Below are positions 20,987 to 31,717 of a DNA stretch of 64,000 nt, piece by piece; position 1 is the first letter of the stretch, and every line of letters begins with the position of its first letter. The notes beneath the pieces are model-generated. The model saw nothing but the letters and a program-made list of their open reading frames with translations. It was not told the origin of the DNA and made no database searches. Source of the stretch: Canna indica (taxonomy: Eukaryota; Streptophyta; Magnoliopsida; Zingiberales; Cannaceae). The position numbers were made by a program, and so were the translations under genes. Location: positions 29,666,501-29,730,500 of the forward strand of contig CP136894.1 of the NCBI GenBank assembly GCA_034359265.1, in the 5' to 3' direction.

Positions 20987-22716
20987 TGTTGGCTTAAGGT
21001 TTTCAACCTTGGTCTTAATCTCGGTTTTGATGATAACAAACATGGAACTAATGTTTCATTGAGAAATATTTTTAGGTTCCATATCGGCTAGCACACGATG
21101 TTCGCGATCAAAAAATCGAAGAAATCGGAAAATCAGAAGGACGTTGGTCGACGCGCTCGAACTCTTCAAGAAGTTAGAATTTAGGTTTAGGGTGTCTAGT
21201 TTTTATTGTAATATCCTCTTTATGATGCAAAGAACCCTAAAACCAAACCCGAAACCCAAAATATGAAAATCCGAAACCGCCCTGAAATCACTAAGCCTAG
21301 GGAGCTCCTTGGAGGGCTATATGACCTAGATAGTTTCTTAACATAAAAAATGACAGTAATTGTTCCTTGGGTTAGAATTAGATAACGATGTATTTTTTTA
21401 AATTTTTTTGAAAGCTTTTAGCCTACCCATTCTGGACTCGGGAAGTTAGGAAATTTCCGTTTTCAAAAAATTTATACTAGACCCCAAGAACTAGAATTTG
21501 ATTGTTAAGGATTTTGATTTTTTAGATATTTTTACTGAATCCAAATGGGGGTAATTCTTATATAACATTTATGTTTTCAAGTTATTAACTTAAAGTTAAT
21601 AAATATTATATAAGTATACCCAAGCAAAATAGCAGACTGCCCTGTTCAGCCCAGGTTTGGTCGACCGGTCGATCAACCGACAAAAGCCAAAAATTGGCAG
21701 TAGCTCATTCGATCGACCAATCAGTCGACCGAATTGAGGATCGCTGAGTCGCGAACCAGCGATAGCAGCGTCGGTCGACCAATCGGACGACCAGATTGCA
21801 GAACGCAAGTCGCGGAGCTAGCTTCGGTCGATCGACTAATCAGTGTAAAAATTACACAAAAAGCCAGCGGTCGATTGGTCGGTCGACCGACGATCGACCG
21901 GACCATCGACCGAGCATTTGTAACGGTAAAAATTATGCTTGTTGATGCCCTGTTTCAGCTGGGGGGTTATAAATACCCATCCCAATCCTTCTTTAAGCCT
22001 TCCAACGATGCTTCCAAGCCTAAAAGAGTGATCCTAAGCATTTCTACAAGCCTTCATTGAGAAATCCTTCCAAGAACCGTAGCTTTGATCTACACACCTT
22101 GATTTAGCCTTCAAGATTTATCGATTCATCATCTCAAGGCATCAAGAGGACTAGGGAGTTTATTTTGGAGCTAAGTAACTATTGTTTGATTTATTACTCC
22201 AATTACTATTGTATTTTGTTATTTATTTCATTGTAATTGAACTTGTGTAAACCTAGGTTCCTAGGTTTAATTGAGTTGGTGGTTGCCTTAGTGTTAAGGC
22301 TTAAACCCACCGTTGTAAAAGTAGTTTACTAGGATTAGTTCTAGTTGTCCCTTAGGTTGAGGTGGGAGAGTGCTCTCGATAGGAAGGCGGGATACTTCCG
22401 GGTGTGGAAGTGCCTTCAGTTGGAGAGCGGAGACTTTCCGATGAGTCCTCGTTGTAAGGGAAACTCGATATAATCTAGTAAAGCTAAGTTTGGAAATCCT
22501 AAGTGGGGTGCTTAGGTAGTGGAGTAGGCATTGGGGCCGAACCACTATAAATCAGTGTGTTTGCATTGATACTTGTTTGTTTTAATTGCTTTATCATTTA
22601 TCACTTTCGCATTTAGTCATAAAATTGCAATTTGCCTAAGTAATCAAAGAAACGATTAAAACCGGAATTAGGGAAATAGATTTAGATAACACACTATTGT
22701 GCCATTTCGTACAACA
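20987..22716 (+). repeat. Solo LTR, Sirevirus-like family X
   Basis: TGTTGGCTTAAGG to CGTACAACA, 1730 bp, flanked by a perfect ATGAT duplication (20982-20986 and 22717-22721). Comparison with the C 3' LTR near 30160 shows the empty site, so this is a clean insertion later reduced to one LTR. It has the palindrome array (21655-21925), a TATA box (21968-21975), the U5-side hairpin (22498-22516) and the TAGTGG/CCACTA foldback. It is the best reference copy of this LTR family in the window. Confidence 0.93.
21655..21925. promoter_or_regulatory. GTCGAC-type palindrome array in the solo LTR
   Basis: At least five near-palindrome doublets, including GATCGACC-AATC-AGTCGACC (about 21711-21730) and GGTCGACC-AATC-GGACGACC (about 21773-21792). 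The array ends about 45 bp before the TATA box at 21968. Confidence 0.6.
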
Positions 22717-23194
22717 ATGATGATGTGGTGGAAATTGAGGACTGATATACTCACTAAGTCCAAGTTGGACTTACCCCTCATATTTATTATTTTGCAGCAC
22801 CTGAGCTAGATCAGAGAGGCACCGGAGTGCAGTAGAGCAGTTGGTGGCGACAGGACAGCGGGTCTCGTGACATGTCGTGGTCGAGGGGGATATCGAGTCC
22901 TTTTCTTTGTTTCTCTGAGTCATTGAATCATGTCGACTCGGTTTATTTGTTTACGCATTTTTATTACTTGAGATGTCTAGATTAGCAATCAAACATTGAA
23001 ACCGATTTGAACTCTTACTATTTATTGAGTTGGTGATCTAGGGTTTATCTGGAGTTAAATGTTTCATTTTAAATCATTGAGATATTATTAAATGTTCAGG
23101 TCTGGTTTATGTGTTATGTGGTTTGAGTTGGGTTAGGCTTCGGAGTACGTGGCGTACCCTGGCCGGTCATACTGGGTTTGGGGTATGACAAAGT

Positions 23195-23206
23195 TGGTAT
23201 TAGAGC
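23195..23206 (+). promoter_or_regulatory. Primer-binding site of Gypsy C
   Basis: TGGTATTAGAGC follows the LTR end at 23190 by four bases. This is the plant initiator-tRNA-Met primer site with one substitution. Confidence 0.88.
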
Positions 23207-23390
23207 GGGTACGATAATAGGATAGTAGGTATCGTATGGGGCATTGCTAGCGTGTCATCATATGGTATCTCCTAGTCACGAGATCGACAGTTGATCCTGC
23301 GCACCTGCGGCGGTACGTGTTTTCTTTTGTTAATTTTATTGTTGTATATATGTTAAAATTGTGTGGTGCTTGCTTTCTTATTTAGTAGCA

Positions 23391-25130
23391 ATGGAGGCAT
23401 ATAATGATGTCGTGATGAGCGGAAGCGAAAGTAACTCCACTGGCAGACAAGGCCAAGGTCGGGGTCACAGCTGAGGCAGAGGCTATTTTACCAGCCAGGT
23501 GGTTCAGGAGGAGGCAGCGCGAGATCTCAAGGTTACACTGCTAGAGACCTAGGTGACGGAGCTAACCGAGGAGCTTCGCAGAGAATAGGATGAATTCCGT
23601 CAAAAACAGGAGGAATTCCGTAGGGAGCGAGAGGAGCTTCGTAAGGAGCGGGAGCTAGCGCATCAATGGACCCCACCTATACCACTAGTGGCACCCGCCG
23701 TGACCGAGCCGGTCGAGCTGGTTCAGTCCGAATACGTGGAGGAGGTTCGGCAGGAACCAGTGGTACGCAGCTCGCTGTACATGGATTTCGTGAAGCCGAA
23801 GTCGCCAATATTCACAGGCGCGGATCAAGCAGTGGAGGTGACGACGTTCCTAAATGACTACACAGAGTTATGCTTAGTCTTGGAGTGTTCCTCTGAAGCG
23901 ATGGTGCACATCGTTAGGCTACAGCTTAGGGGCCCAGCGAAGGAGTGGCACCAGTCATGGAGGGTACGTCGGTGGACCCTTACACCAGCCCTATGTAGGA
24001 GGAGTTCTGGACAGCTCTCATTGAAAAGTACCTACCCAGGAATGTTTGCGAGAAGCAGGCTAGGGAGTTCGAACAGCTTCGCCAGACGAGCACCATGACG
24101 GTGTCGGAGTACGAGATTGAGTTCACACAGTTGTCCCGTTACCACTCATCTCTGGTGGTGGCAGAGACGGACCGGGTGAGGTGGTTCGTGGTGGGTTTGA
24201 GGGTACAGATTGGTAGGCTCATACGTTACACCGAGGACACTACCTTTGTTCAGGTGGTGGACGAGCCAATGAAAAAGGAGGCCATGGTACCTATCGACCG
24301 ACAGGATGGACCATCTCGAAAGAGGTTCCGACTGCACCACCAGGGGGACAGGCGCACCCAGTCTGAGAGTGTCGATCCTGGAACGGCGCGCCCACAGAGC
24401 TAGGGACGGAGAGATTTAAGAGGTCGTGCACCAATGGGACCATCGGCAGCTGCCCAGAGTACCATAGTACTAGGAGGACAAAGGAGTGATGCACTAGAGT
24501 GCGGACAATGCGAGAGGAGGCACAGAGGAGCGCGGTATGGTCTGAGTATCTACTTTGGGTGCTGTCAGTCAGGTCACATCAAGAAGAACTGCCCTAGAGG
24601 CGGTCAAGTAGCAGCACCACCCAGAGGGAGAGCTCTTATGTCGACAGCTTCAGTGGTGCAGCGGACTCAGACTCCGGGGATCGGACAACAACACACAGCG
24701 GGCCCAAGGAGGCCACATGCTCATGTCTTGGCACTGATTGCTCAGGGTGCAGAGGCATCCAATGCAGTGGTGACATGTATCATTTCAATTAGTTCATTAC
24801 CTGTTTATGCACTCTTTGATCTAGGTGCTACTCATTCATTCCTATCCGAGTTGCTAGCATTGAGGTTGGAAAAAGATAAGAGTTGGTTAGCTGAACCATT
24901 AGCAATATCTACACCTACGGGCAGTACTGTTGTTGTGAGGACAGTCTTCAGGGACTGCGACATTTCCATAGTTGGGCACGATCTGAAAGCGGAGCTAATG
25001 CTATTATCGACCTTAGAGTTGGATGTAATTCTGGGCATGGACTGGCTATTAGCCCATTATGCATTAGTCAATTGCAGGACAAAGGTGGTGGCATTTTGCA
25101 AGTCGGGAATACCACCCTTTACCTTTTAGG
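23391..25130 (+). pseudogene. Gypsy C gag and aspartic protease
   Basis: I start at the ATG at 23391 because D has the same start at 31718 and both follow the same leader. The first 65 residues are Gly/Arg-rich and then Glu/Arg-rich. The gag domain follows (MDFVKPKSPIFTGADQAVEV, about 23780; LQLRGPAKEWHQ, about 23925), then TMTVSEYEIEFTQLSRYHS (about 24090). The knuckle near 24550 reads YFGCCQSGHIKKNC: the first Cys of CX2CX4HX4C is Tyr, as also in element D. The protease (about 24800-25130) has FDLGATHSF where DSGAT is usual, then VILGMDWL. Stops and frameshifts interrupt the frame at several points, e.g. near 23470 and 24000. Confidence 0.85.
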
Positions 25131-26640
25131 GTGATGGGCGAGGAGACTCTATCCGGGTGATCTCTGGTCTTCAGGCCCACAAACTAATGATGGGTGGCTG
25201 TTAGTCTTTCTTGGCTTTTGTTTCTGCAGATGTTATCGGGGAGGGCTCGGCCAACAGCATAGAGGGTACTCCAGTGGTCATGGACTTCCCTGATGTGTTT
25301 CCTCAGGAGTTGTTGGGACTACCACCGGTGCGGGAAACCGAGTTCTGCATTGAGCTATAGCCGAGGGTGAAGCCTATATCGATTGATTCTCCCATACTGA
25401 ATGGCACCCGCTGGCTGAGGGAGCTTAATTACAATTGCATGAGCTGTTAGACATTGGGTTCATTCTCCCAAGTGTCTCACCCTTGGGGGGGGTGCCGGTG
25501 TTGTTCGTGAAAAAGAAAGATGGATCCATGCGGATGTGCATCGACTACCGGTAGCTCAATAAGGTGACGATCAAGAACCGATACTCGCTTCCAAGGATTA
25601 ATGACTTATTTGATCAGTTGCAGGGGGCTCAGTGGTTCTCAAAGATTAATATGAGATCAGGGTATCATCAGTTGAGGATCAGATATCAGGATATTCAGAA
25701 GATGGCTTTCAGGACGCGGTATGGACACTATGAGTTCCTGGTCTTGTCCTTTGGGCTTACTAATGCCCCGGCAACCTTTATGGAGCTGATGAACAGAGTG
25801 TTCAAGGACTTTTTGAATAGATTCATCATAGCATTCATTGATGACATTCTGGTATATTCTAGGAGCGAGGCGGAGCACAGGGAGCACTTGAGGGTAGATC
25901 TAGAGACCTTTAGACAACACCAGCTCTTTGCAGAATTCTCAAAGTGTGAGTTCTGGTTAACCAACGTGGGATTTCTAGGGCATATTGTATCCCGACATGG
26001 TGTGGAAGTTGATCCTGCGCAGATTGAGGTAGTTCAGAACTGGGAGAGTCCGACCAGCGTGATCGAGGTCCGCATCTTCTTGGGATTGGTCGAGTACTAT
26101 AGGAAGTTCGTGGAAAATTTTTCCAAGATTGCCGCCCCGCTCACGCGCTTGACTCAGAAGAAAGTAAAGTTTATCTGGGATGACAAATGCGAGGAGAATT
26201 TTTAGAAGCTTAATGACTGCTTGACTACCGCCCCTGTACTAGCACTACCATCGAGGTAAGGTGGATTTGTTGTCTATTGTGACACTTCTAGAGTCGGATT
26301 AAGATGCGTTCTAATGCAACACGGTAGAGTGATCGCATACGCATCCAGGCAGCTGAAAACCCATGAGAAAAATTATTCGACTCATGATTTGGAGTTGGCG
26401 GCCATAGTCTTTGCCTTGAAGCTGTGGAGTCACTACTTATATGGGGAGGCATGTCTTATATTCATCGATGACAAGAGCCTCCAGTATCTGCTTTCTCATA
26501 AGGATCTGAACTTAAGATAGCGGAGATGACTTGAGCTATTAAAAGATTATGACTGCACCATTCAATATCATTCAGGAAAGGTAAATGTAGTAGTTGATGC
26601 TTTGAGCAGGAACTCAATAGGGAGGTTAGCCCACTTGGCC
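25131..26640 (+). pseudogene. Gypsy C reverse transcriptase and RNase H
   Basis: RT converts element RNA to DNA and RNase H removes the template. After a PVRETEF-like linker (about 25330) the RT shows [18 protein letters not shown], a stop, then the long open stretch 25564-26205 with [48 protein letters not shown] and the catalytic FIDDILVYS (about 25838). The YXDD Tyr is Phe, which several plant gypsy elements tolerate. FLGHIVS and [12 protein letters not shown] follow. RNase H (26270-26520) keeps [28 protein letters not shown] and the final DALSRN (about 26600). Stops at about 25554, 26205 and 26518 break the frame. Confidence 0.9.
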
Positions 26641-28222
26641 GTGAGTAGGAGATCCCTGGCCAGAGAGTTGGCGGTGAGCCTGGGTCTAGGGAATTTGTTA
26701 TCGATGGCTGATCGATTCAGGTGGATTGGTGGCACACATGTGTGTATAGTCCACTTTGGTTGATATGCTACGAACGACTCAGGGCGAGGATGCTTTTTGT
26801 TCTTTGATGAAGGACCTAGCTGTGAGAGGTGATGCAGAGGGCTTCAGAGTGGACTCCGAGGGAAATTCTCAGATACAGAATCGTGGTACCAGACATGGTA
26901 GAGGTCCGTAGGCGAGTACTAGAGGTGGCCCACTGTTCCACTTACACTATGCATCCGGGGGTCACCAAGATGTACCGAGATCTGAGACAGCACTACTGGT
27001 GGAAAGGGATGAAGCAGGAGGTGGCAGAGTTTGTATCTAGATGTTTGATCTGTCAGCAGGTAAAGGCCGAACACTTGAGACCCGCAGGATTGTTGTAGAA
27101 CCTCGAGGTACCAGAATGAAAATGGGAAAAGATCACCATGGACTTTGTTACCGGGTTACCGAGATCAGAGAAAGGAAATGACTCTATTTGGGTGGTGGTG
27201 GATCGCCTGACCAAATCGGCGCACTTCATTTCGATGAAGACCACTTTGTCAGCCGAGCAGTACATGCGATTGTTTCTCAACCGTATTGTGGCCTACCATG
27301 GGATCCCGGTGATGATCATATCCGACCTAGGCACTCAGTTTACCGCTCAATTATGGCAGTCGTTTCAGGAGGCTTTGGGTATGCAGGTGCGGTTCAGTAC
27401 CACTTTACATCTTCAGATCGACGAATAATCAAAGAGAACCATACAGATGCTTGAGGACATGCTGAGGGCGTGCGTGATGGACATGGAGGGTAGTTGGGAG
27501 AGGCATCTACCTTTGGTAGAGTTCGTCTATAATAACAGTCACCATAACAACATCGGTATGGCCCCGTTTGAGGCTTTGTACGGGCACAGGTGTAGGTCGC
27601 CGATAAGCTAGTTTGAGGCTGGCGAGTCCCAGATGCTAGGGCCGGACTTGGTTCATGATGCCGTTGAGAAAGTGAAGCTGATCCAGGAGCGAGTTCTAGC
27701 AACTCAGAGTCGTCAGAAGATGTATGCAGATGGTAAAGCCCACGACATGGAGTTTCAGGAAGGGGATTCGGTCTACCTGAAGGTGTCCCCTATGAATGGG
27801 GTTGTGCGCTTTGAGAGCAGGGGAAAGCTGAGCCCCAAATTCATCGGGCCTTTCCCTATCTTGTAGTGCAGAGGAGCGGTTACTTATGAGTTGGCTCTAC
27901 CGTCTAGCATGGATCGATTACATCATGTTTTCCATGTCTCCATGCTTAAACGATATGTTCCGGATGAGTCTCATATCCTAGATGTTGCTGCGGTGGAGGT
28001 TGATCCGGTCATTTCTTATGAGGAGCGACCTGTAGAGATCCTAGACAAGCAGGTGAGGAAGTTGAGGTCCAAAGAGGTCCCCTTGGTGAAAGTTCGTTAG
28101 GAGCACCACTCGGGGCAGGAGGCCACTTGGGAGGTCGAGCGGAATATAAGAGAGAAGTACCCGTACCTTTTTGATGCCGAGGTGAGCTTCTCTCCTTCAT
28201 CTCAAAATTCGAGGATGAATTT
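26641..28222 (+). pseudogene. Gypsy C integrase with chromodomain-like tail
   Basis: The integrase starts with an H2C2 zinc region (HCSTYTMHPGVTKMYRDLRQ... CLICQQVK, about 26930-27065). The catalytic core follows (MDFVTGLPRSEKGNDSIWVV, 27138; ISDLGTQFTA near 27325, where the usual Ser-Asp-Arg-Gly reads Ser-Asp-Leu-Gly; a degraded Glu-containing block near 27425). The C-terminal part (GDSVYLKVSP, KLSPKFIGPFPIL, LHHVFHVSMLKRYVPD) leads to a chromodomain-like module (VEILDKQVRKLRSKEVPLVK... EATWEVE, 28020-28140). Chromodomains steer integration toward modified chromatin in chromoviruses. Stops occur at about 27098, 27428, 27612, 27866 and 28100. Confidence 0.87.
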
Positions 28223-28226
28223 TCTT

Positions 28227-28241
28227 AAAGGGGGGAGGAAT
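28227..28241 (+). promoter_or_regulatory. Polypurine tract of Gypsy C
   Basis: AAAGGGGGGAGGAAT directly precedes the 3' LTR start TGTTATGCCC and would prime plus-strand DNA synthesis. Confidence 0.88.
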
Positions 28242-30642
28242 TGTTATGCCCAAAAATCCTAAATAATATTTTATTCATTAGCAGGGGGCCATGGGCCCGA
28301 CCTAGCGCGGATTAGCATTGAGTCGCATAATTTGATTCGGGTAAGCTTTTAAATGAAGAAAAAATTAGGAAAAATAAAATTATTTTATTTCTATGATGTA
28401 GCATGCTAGGATGATAGAGGGTCCCAAGACAAGTTCAGCGGTTCAATCGGAACTCGAATCAGAGTTAGAGAGGGTTAGATACGGGCTAGTTTAGTCGGTT
28501 AAGTTAAGCGGAGGTATTTTGGTCATTTGGACCAAATAGAAGCCTATATAACAGAACTTGGGGCGTGTGGCTAGGGGTTTTGCCACACGCCACCTGAGGC
28601 TCAAGAGGAGGAGAGGGAGAGGTGCCGCCAAGTGGAGGAGGAGGAGTTCCGGTGTCGAATTTCGCAAGATCGTCAGCGTTCAATGTAGGAAGACCCTTTA
28701 GCTTTTTCTTCCTTCCTGGTTTTTCCAAAAGAGGTGAGTGGATTAGCCTTCTTTCTCCTCTTTTATTCATCAGCCATGCCGCCCCTACGTCATGGGGTTC
28801 TTGTTGTTTTTCGTCTAATTTTTCGTAAATCGAATTGACTAATCGTGTTGAGAGTTTTCCCGTGATCGCAAAGATTCTATCGGATCGATTTTTGGGCGAT
28901 TGGCCGCCCCTTTTCCTTGCTGTCCCACCTCCTTTCTTTTTCAATTCTTGATGGTTTCTTTGTGGAATCTTGATGGTTGTTGAGGGTTCTTGGTGGTGGT
29001 TGGATATCTTGAGGAAAGGAAGGGTTTGGGCCTTTGGGGAAGAATTAGGGTAGGCCGCCCCCTTTAGGGCCCTTTTGGTGCCCTAGGGTGGCCGGCCAAT
29101 TAAGTGCAGCTCGGGGAAAAATAAAAATAGGATTTTTATATCTTAGGGACATACTTTAGGGTACATTAGATCTCTTCTACACTTTAGGGAAATTGTAGAG
29201 ACATACAAGTAGGAAATTGAGTGCCCTAGAGACACATAGAACCCTAGGACGACCTTAGGGTAAGCCGACCCTTAGGGAACCCAAGGGGGCCAAACCCTCT
29301 ATGCCCCTAGAGCACTCGACTAGAGGAGTAGGCCGACCCTAGGGTACACAACTAGGGGAGGGCTAAAGCCGAGCTTAAACCGAGTAGGAAAATTATGAGG
29401 TGTTCTATTGTTTACATCTTATACATGCATGTTTACATCTTATACATGCATGTTTTTCCTACGACGTTTAGAGGTGTTGTGCTTTAATTTCATGCTCATT
29501 GTGTACACTGTGAATTCTTGATTTGAGCATCATTATATATATATATATATACTTATCTGCGTGGTTGTAATGTATTGTGGGAGGAGGCGGAGTTGAAGGT
29601 ATGCCCTAGACATACCCTTGTTACCTATTGTGCAAATCATTGTTTTGCTCATTTATCTATATATATACCTGCGTGTGTGATGTTGTGATATGTGTGTTGC
29701 ATTTGCCTAAAGCCTCGCTAGTGCCGGGAAGGAATGCCCCAAGTAGACAATGTTGGCCTTATTCCGGAAGTCCGACTGGTGCGGGGAGATCATATCCTAA
29801 GGAGACACACCGGAGACCCGAGCAGGTGAGAGGAACGTATGCCCCAACAGGCGAGCTCGAAAGAGCCAGTGTCGGCGAGAGGAGGGCATACCCCAACAGA
29901 CTAACACTGAGCTAGGTGGTAGTGCGGTGGCCACCCGTCTACTTACCCTATGTGGCTACATGGGACCGATGGGTCCGGAGGTGATGTATGTGGGTGATTG
30001 CATTATGCTTGTGGATGATTGCATTGAGCATATTATATGTTGTGGCATTTTCTGCAGGTTGCTATATGTTGATGAGGATGATTGCGCTGCTAAAAATAAA
30101 TGCACAAAATAAAATTATGCTTTATGTTTTTATGCTTACCAATATGCTTTTGATTATTGCATGGTGATGATGATGTGGTGGAAATTGAGGATTGATCTAC
30201 TCATTAAGTCCCAGTTGGACTTACCCCTCATATATGTTGTTTTGCAGCACTTGAGCTAGATCAGAGAGGCATTGGAATGCAATAGCGCAATTGGTGGCGG
30301 CAGGACAACGGGTCTCGTGACATGTCATGGTCGAGGGTGATACCGAGTCCTTTTCTTTGTTTCTTTGAGTCATTCAGTCATGTCGACTCGGTTTATTTGT
30401 TTCCTCATTTTTATTACTTGAGATGTCTAGATTAGTAATTGAACTTTGAAACCGATTTGAACTCTTACTATTTATTGAGATGGTGATCTAGTGTTTATTT
30501 GGAGTTAAATGTTTCTTTTCAAATCTTTGAGATATTATTAAAAGTTTAGGTCTGATTTATGTGTTATGTGGTTTGAGTTGGGTTAGGCTTCGGGATACGT
30601 GGCATATCTTTGCCGATCGTACTAGGTTGTTTGGGTATGACA
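28242..30642 (+). repeat. Gypsy C 3' LTR
   Basis: TGTTATGCCC to GGGTATGACA, 2401 bp, uninterrupted. It provides the empty-site reference for the solo LTR in the 5' LTR. It has a TATA-like CTATATAAC (about 28544), a (TA)n run (about 29533-29552) and the four-unit GGGG/CCCC repeat (about 29712-29910). Confidence 0.92.
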
Positions 30643-30647
30643 CCTCG

Positions 30648-31524
30648 CTGATGAGGGGAGGGTCTGCCCCAAAGAGATAGTGTTGGCCTTATTCCGGAAG
30701 TCCGACGGGTGAGGGGACATCAAACCCCTAAGGGACAGTGCGGAGACCTGACCGGTGAGGGGTACATATGCCCCAAAGAGACAGATCAAAAGAGCCAGTG
30801 TAGATGAGGGGAGTGCATGCCCCAAAGAGATGGCACTGAGCTGGGTGGTAGTTCGGAGGCCACACCGTCTACCTACCCAACGTGGATGTGAGAGACCGAC
30901 GGGTCCGATGATCATTCATGCGGTTGTGTTATTGCATTATGAGATTATGTATCTATTGGTGGATGTTGTTATCATACGCAGGGTAGTAGATAAGCTTTTG
31001 ATGTTATTCTTGTCATTACTGCTTATATTTTATGTCTGCTTCTATTTGATTATGCATGGTGTTGATATGGTGGAATGAGGACTGATCTACTCACTAAGTC
31101 CTAGTTGGACTTATCCCTCATTTTTGTTTTTTTTCAGTACCTAAGCGAGATCAGAGAGGTACCAGAGTGCAATAGTGCGATTGGTGGCGGCAGGGCAGCG
31201 GGTCTCGCGACATGTCGTGGTCGAGGGGGCTACCTGAGTCCTTTTAATTTTCTTTGAGTTGTTAACTAATGTAGACTCGAGCAATTTGTTTCGCATTATT
31301 CCTTACTTTTAGGTGTCTTGGTTTATTGATTAAACTTTCTTTAAATGACTTGAACACTTATATTTTATTGAGTATATGGTTTGGTTTGAAATCAAGTGTC
31401 TATTTTATCCATTTTAAAATGATATAGATTGTTCAGGTTATTTATTGTGTTGTGGTTTGAGTTGGGTTAGGTTTCGGGGTACGTGGCGTACCCTAGCCGA
31501 TCATACCGGATTTGGGGTGTGACA
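30648..31524 (+). repeat. Gypsy D 5' LTR, piece 3
   Basis: Last part of the D 5' LTR after the element C insertion, ending GGGGTGTGACA at 31524. It starts with four units containing GAGGGG-N-CCCC foldbacks at about 30653, 30711, 30757 and 30806. Confidence 0.88.
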
Positions 31525-31527
31525 ATA

Positions 31528-31539
31528 TGGTATCAGAGT
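31528..31539 (+). promoter_or_regulatory. Primer-binding site of Gypsy D
   Basis: TGGTATCAGAGT lies three bases after the LTR end and is the initiator-tRNA-Met type with one substitution at its last position. Confidence 0.85.
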
Positions 31540-31717
31540 GGGTATGACAATAGGATAGTGGGTATCATATGGGGGCATTGCTAGCATGTTCACATATGGT
31601 ATATCCTAGTCACGAGATCGATTGTTGAACCTGCGCACCAGTGGCGGTACGTACTGTTGATTTAAGTTGATTGTTCATATGTTTAATTGTGTAGTACTTG
31701 CTTTCTTATTAATAGAA

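Larger units (their letters stand above)
19129..23190 (+). repeat. Gypsy C 5' LTR (with solo LTR inside)
   Basis: TGTCATGCCCAAAG to GGGGTATGACA. Without the 1730-bp insertion plus its duplication it is about 2.3 kb and collinear with 28242-30642. A TATA box (TATAAAA, 19431-19437) and a (TA)n(CA)n microsatellite (20339-20367) are visible. The region 20530-20735 holds four repeats with GGGG/CCCC stems. Confidence 0.9.
19129..30642 (+). mobile_element. Gypsy element C, chromovirus-like (Tekay/Del type likely)
   Basis: A full-length element with LTRs of about 2.4 kb (19129-23190 including an insertion; 28242-30642), TG...CA ends and a perfect CCTCG duplication (19124-19128, 30643-30647). Inside are a primer site, gag, protease, RT, RNase H, integrase and a chromodomain-like tail, in that order on the + strand. 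Long LTRs and the C-terminal EATWE motif favour a Tekay/Del-type chromovirus; I infer this from motifs only. The polyprotein has many stops. The solo LTR at 20987-22716 lies in its 5' LTR. Confidence 0.92.
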
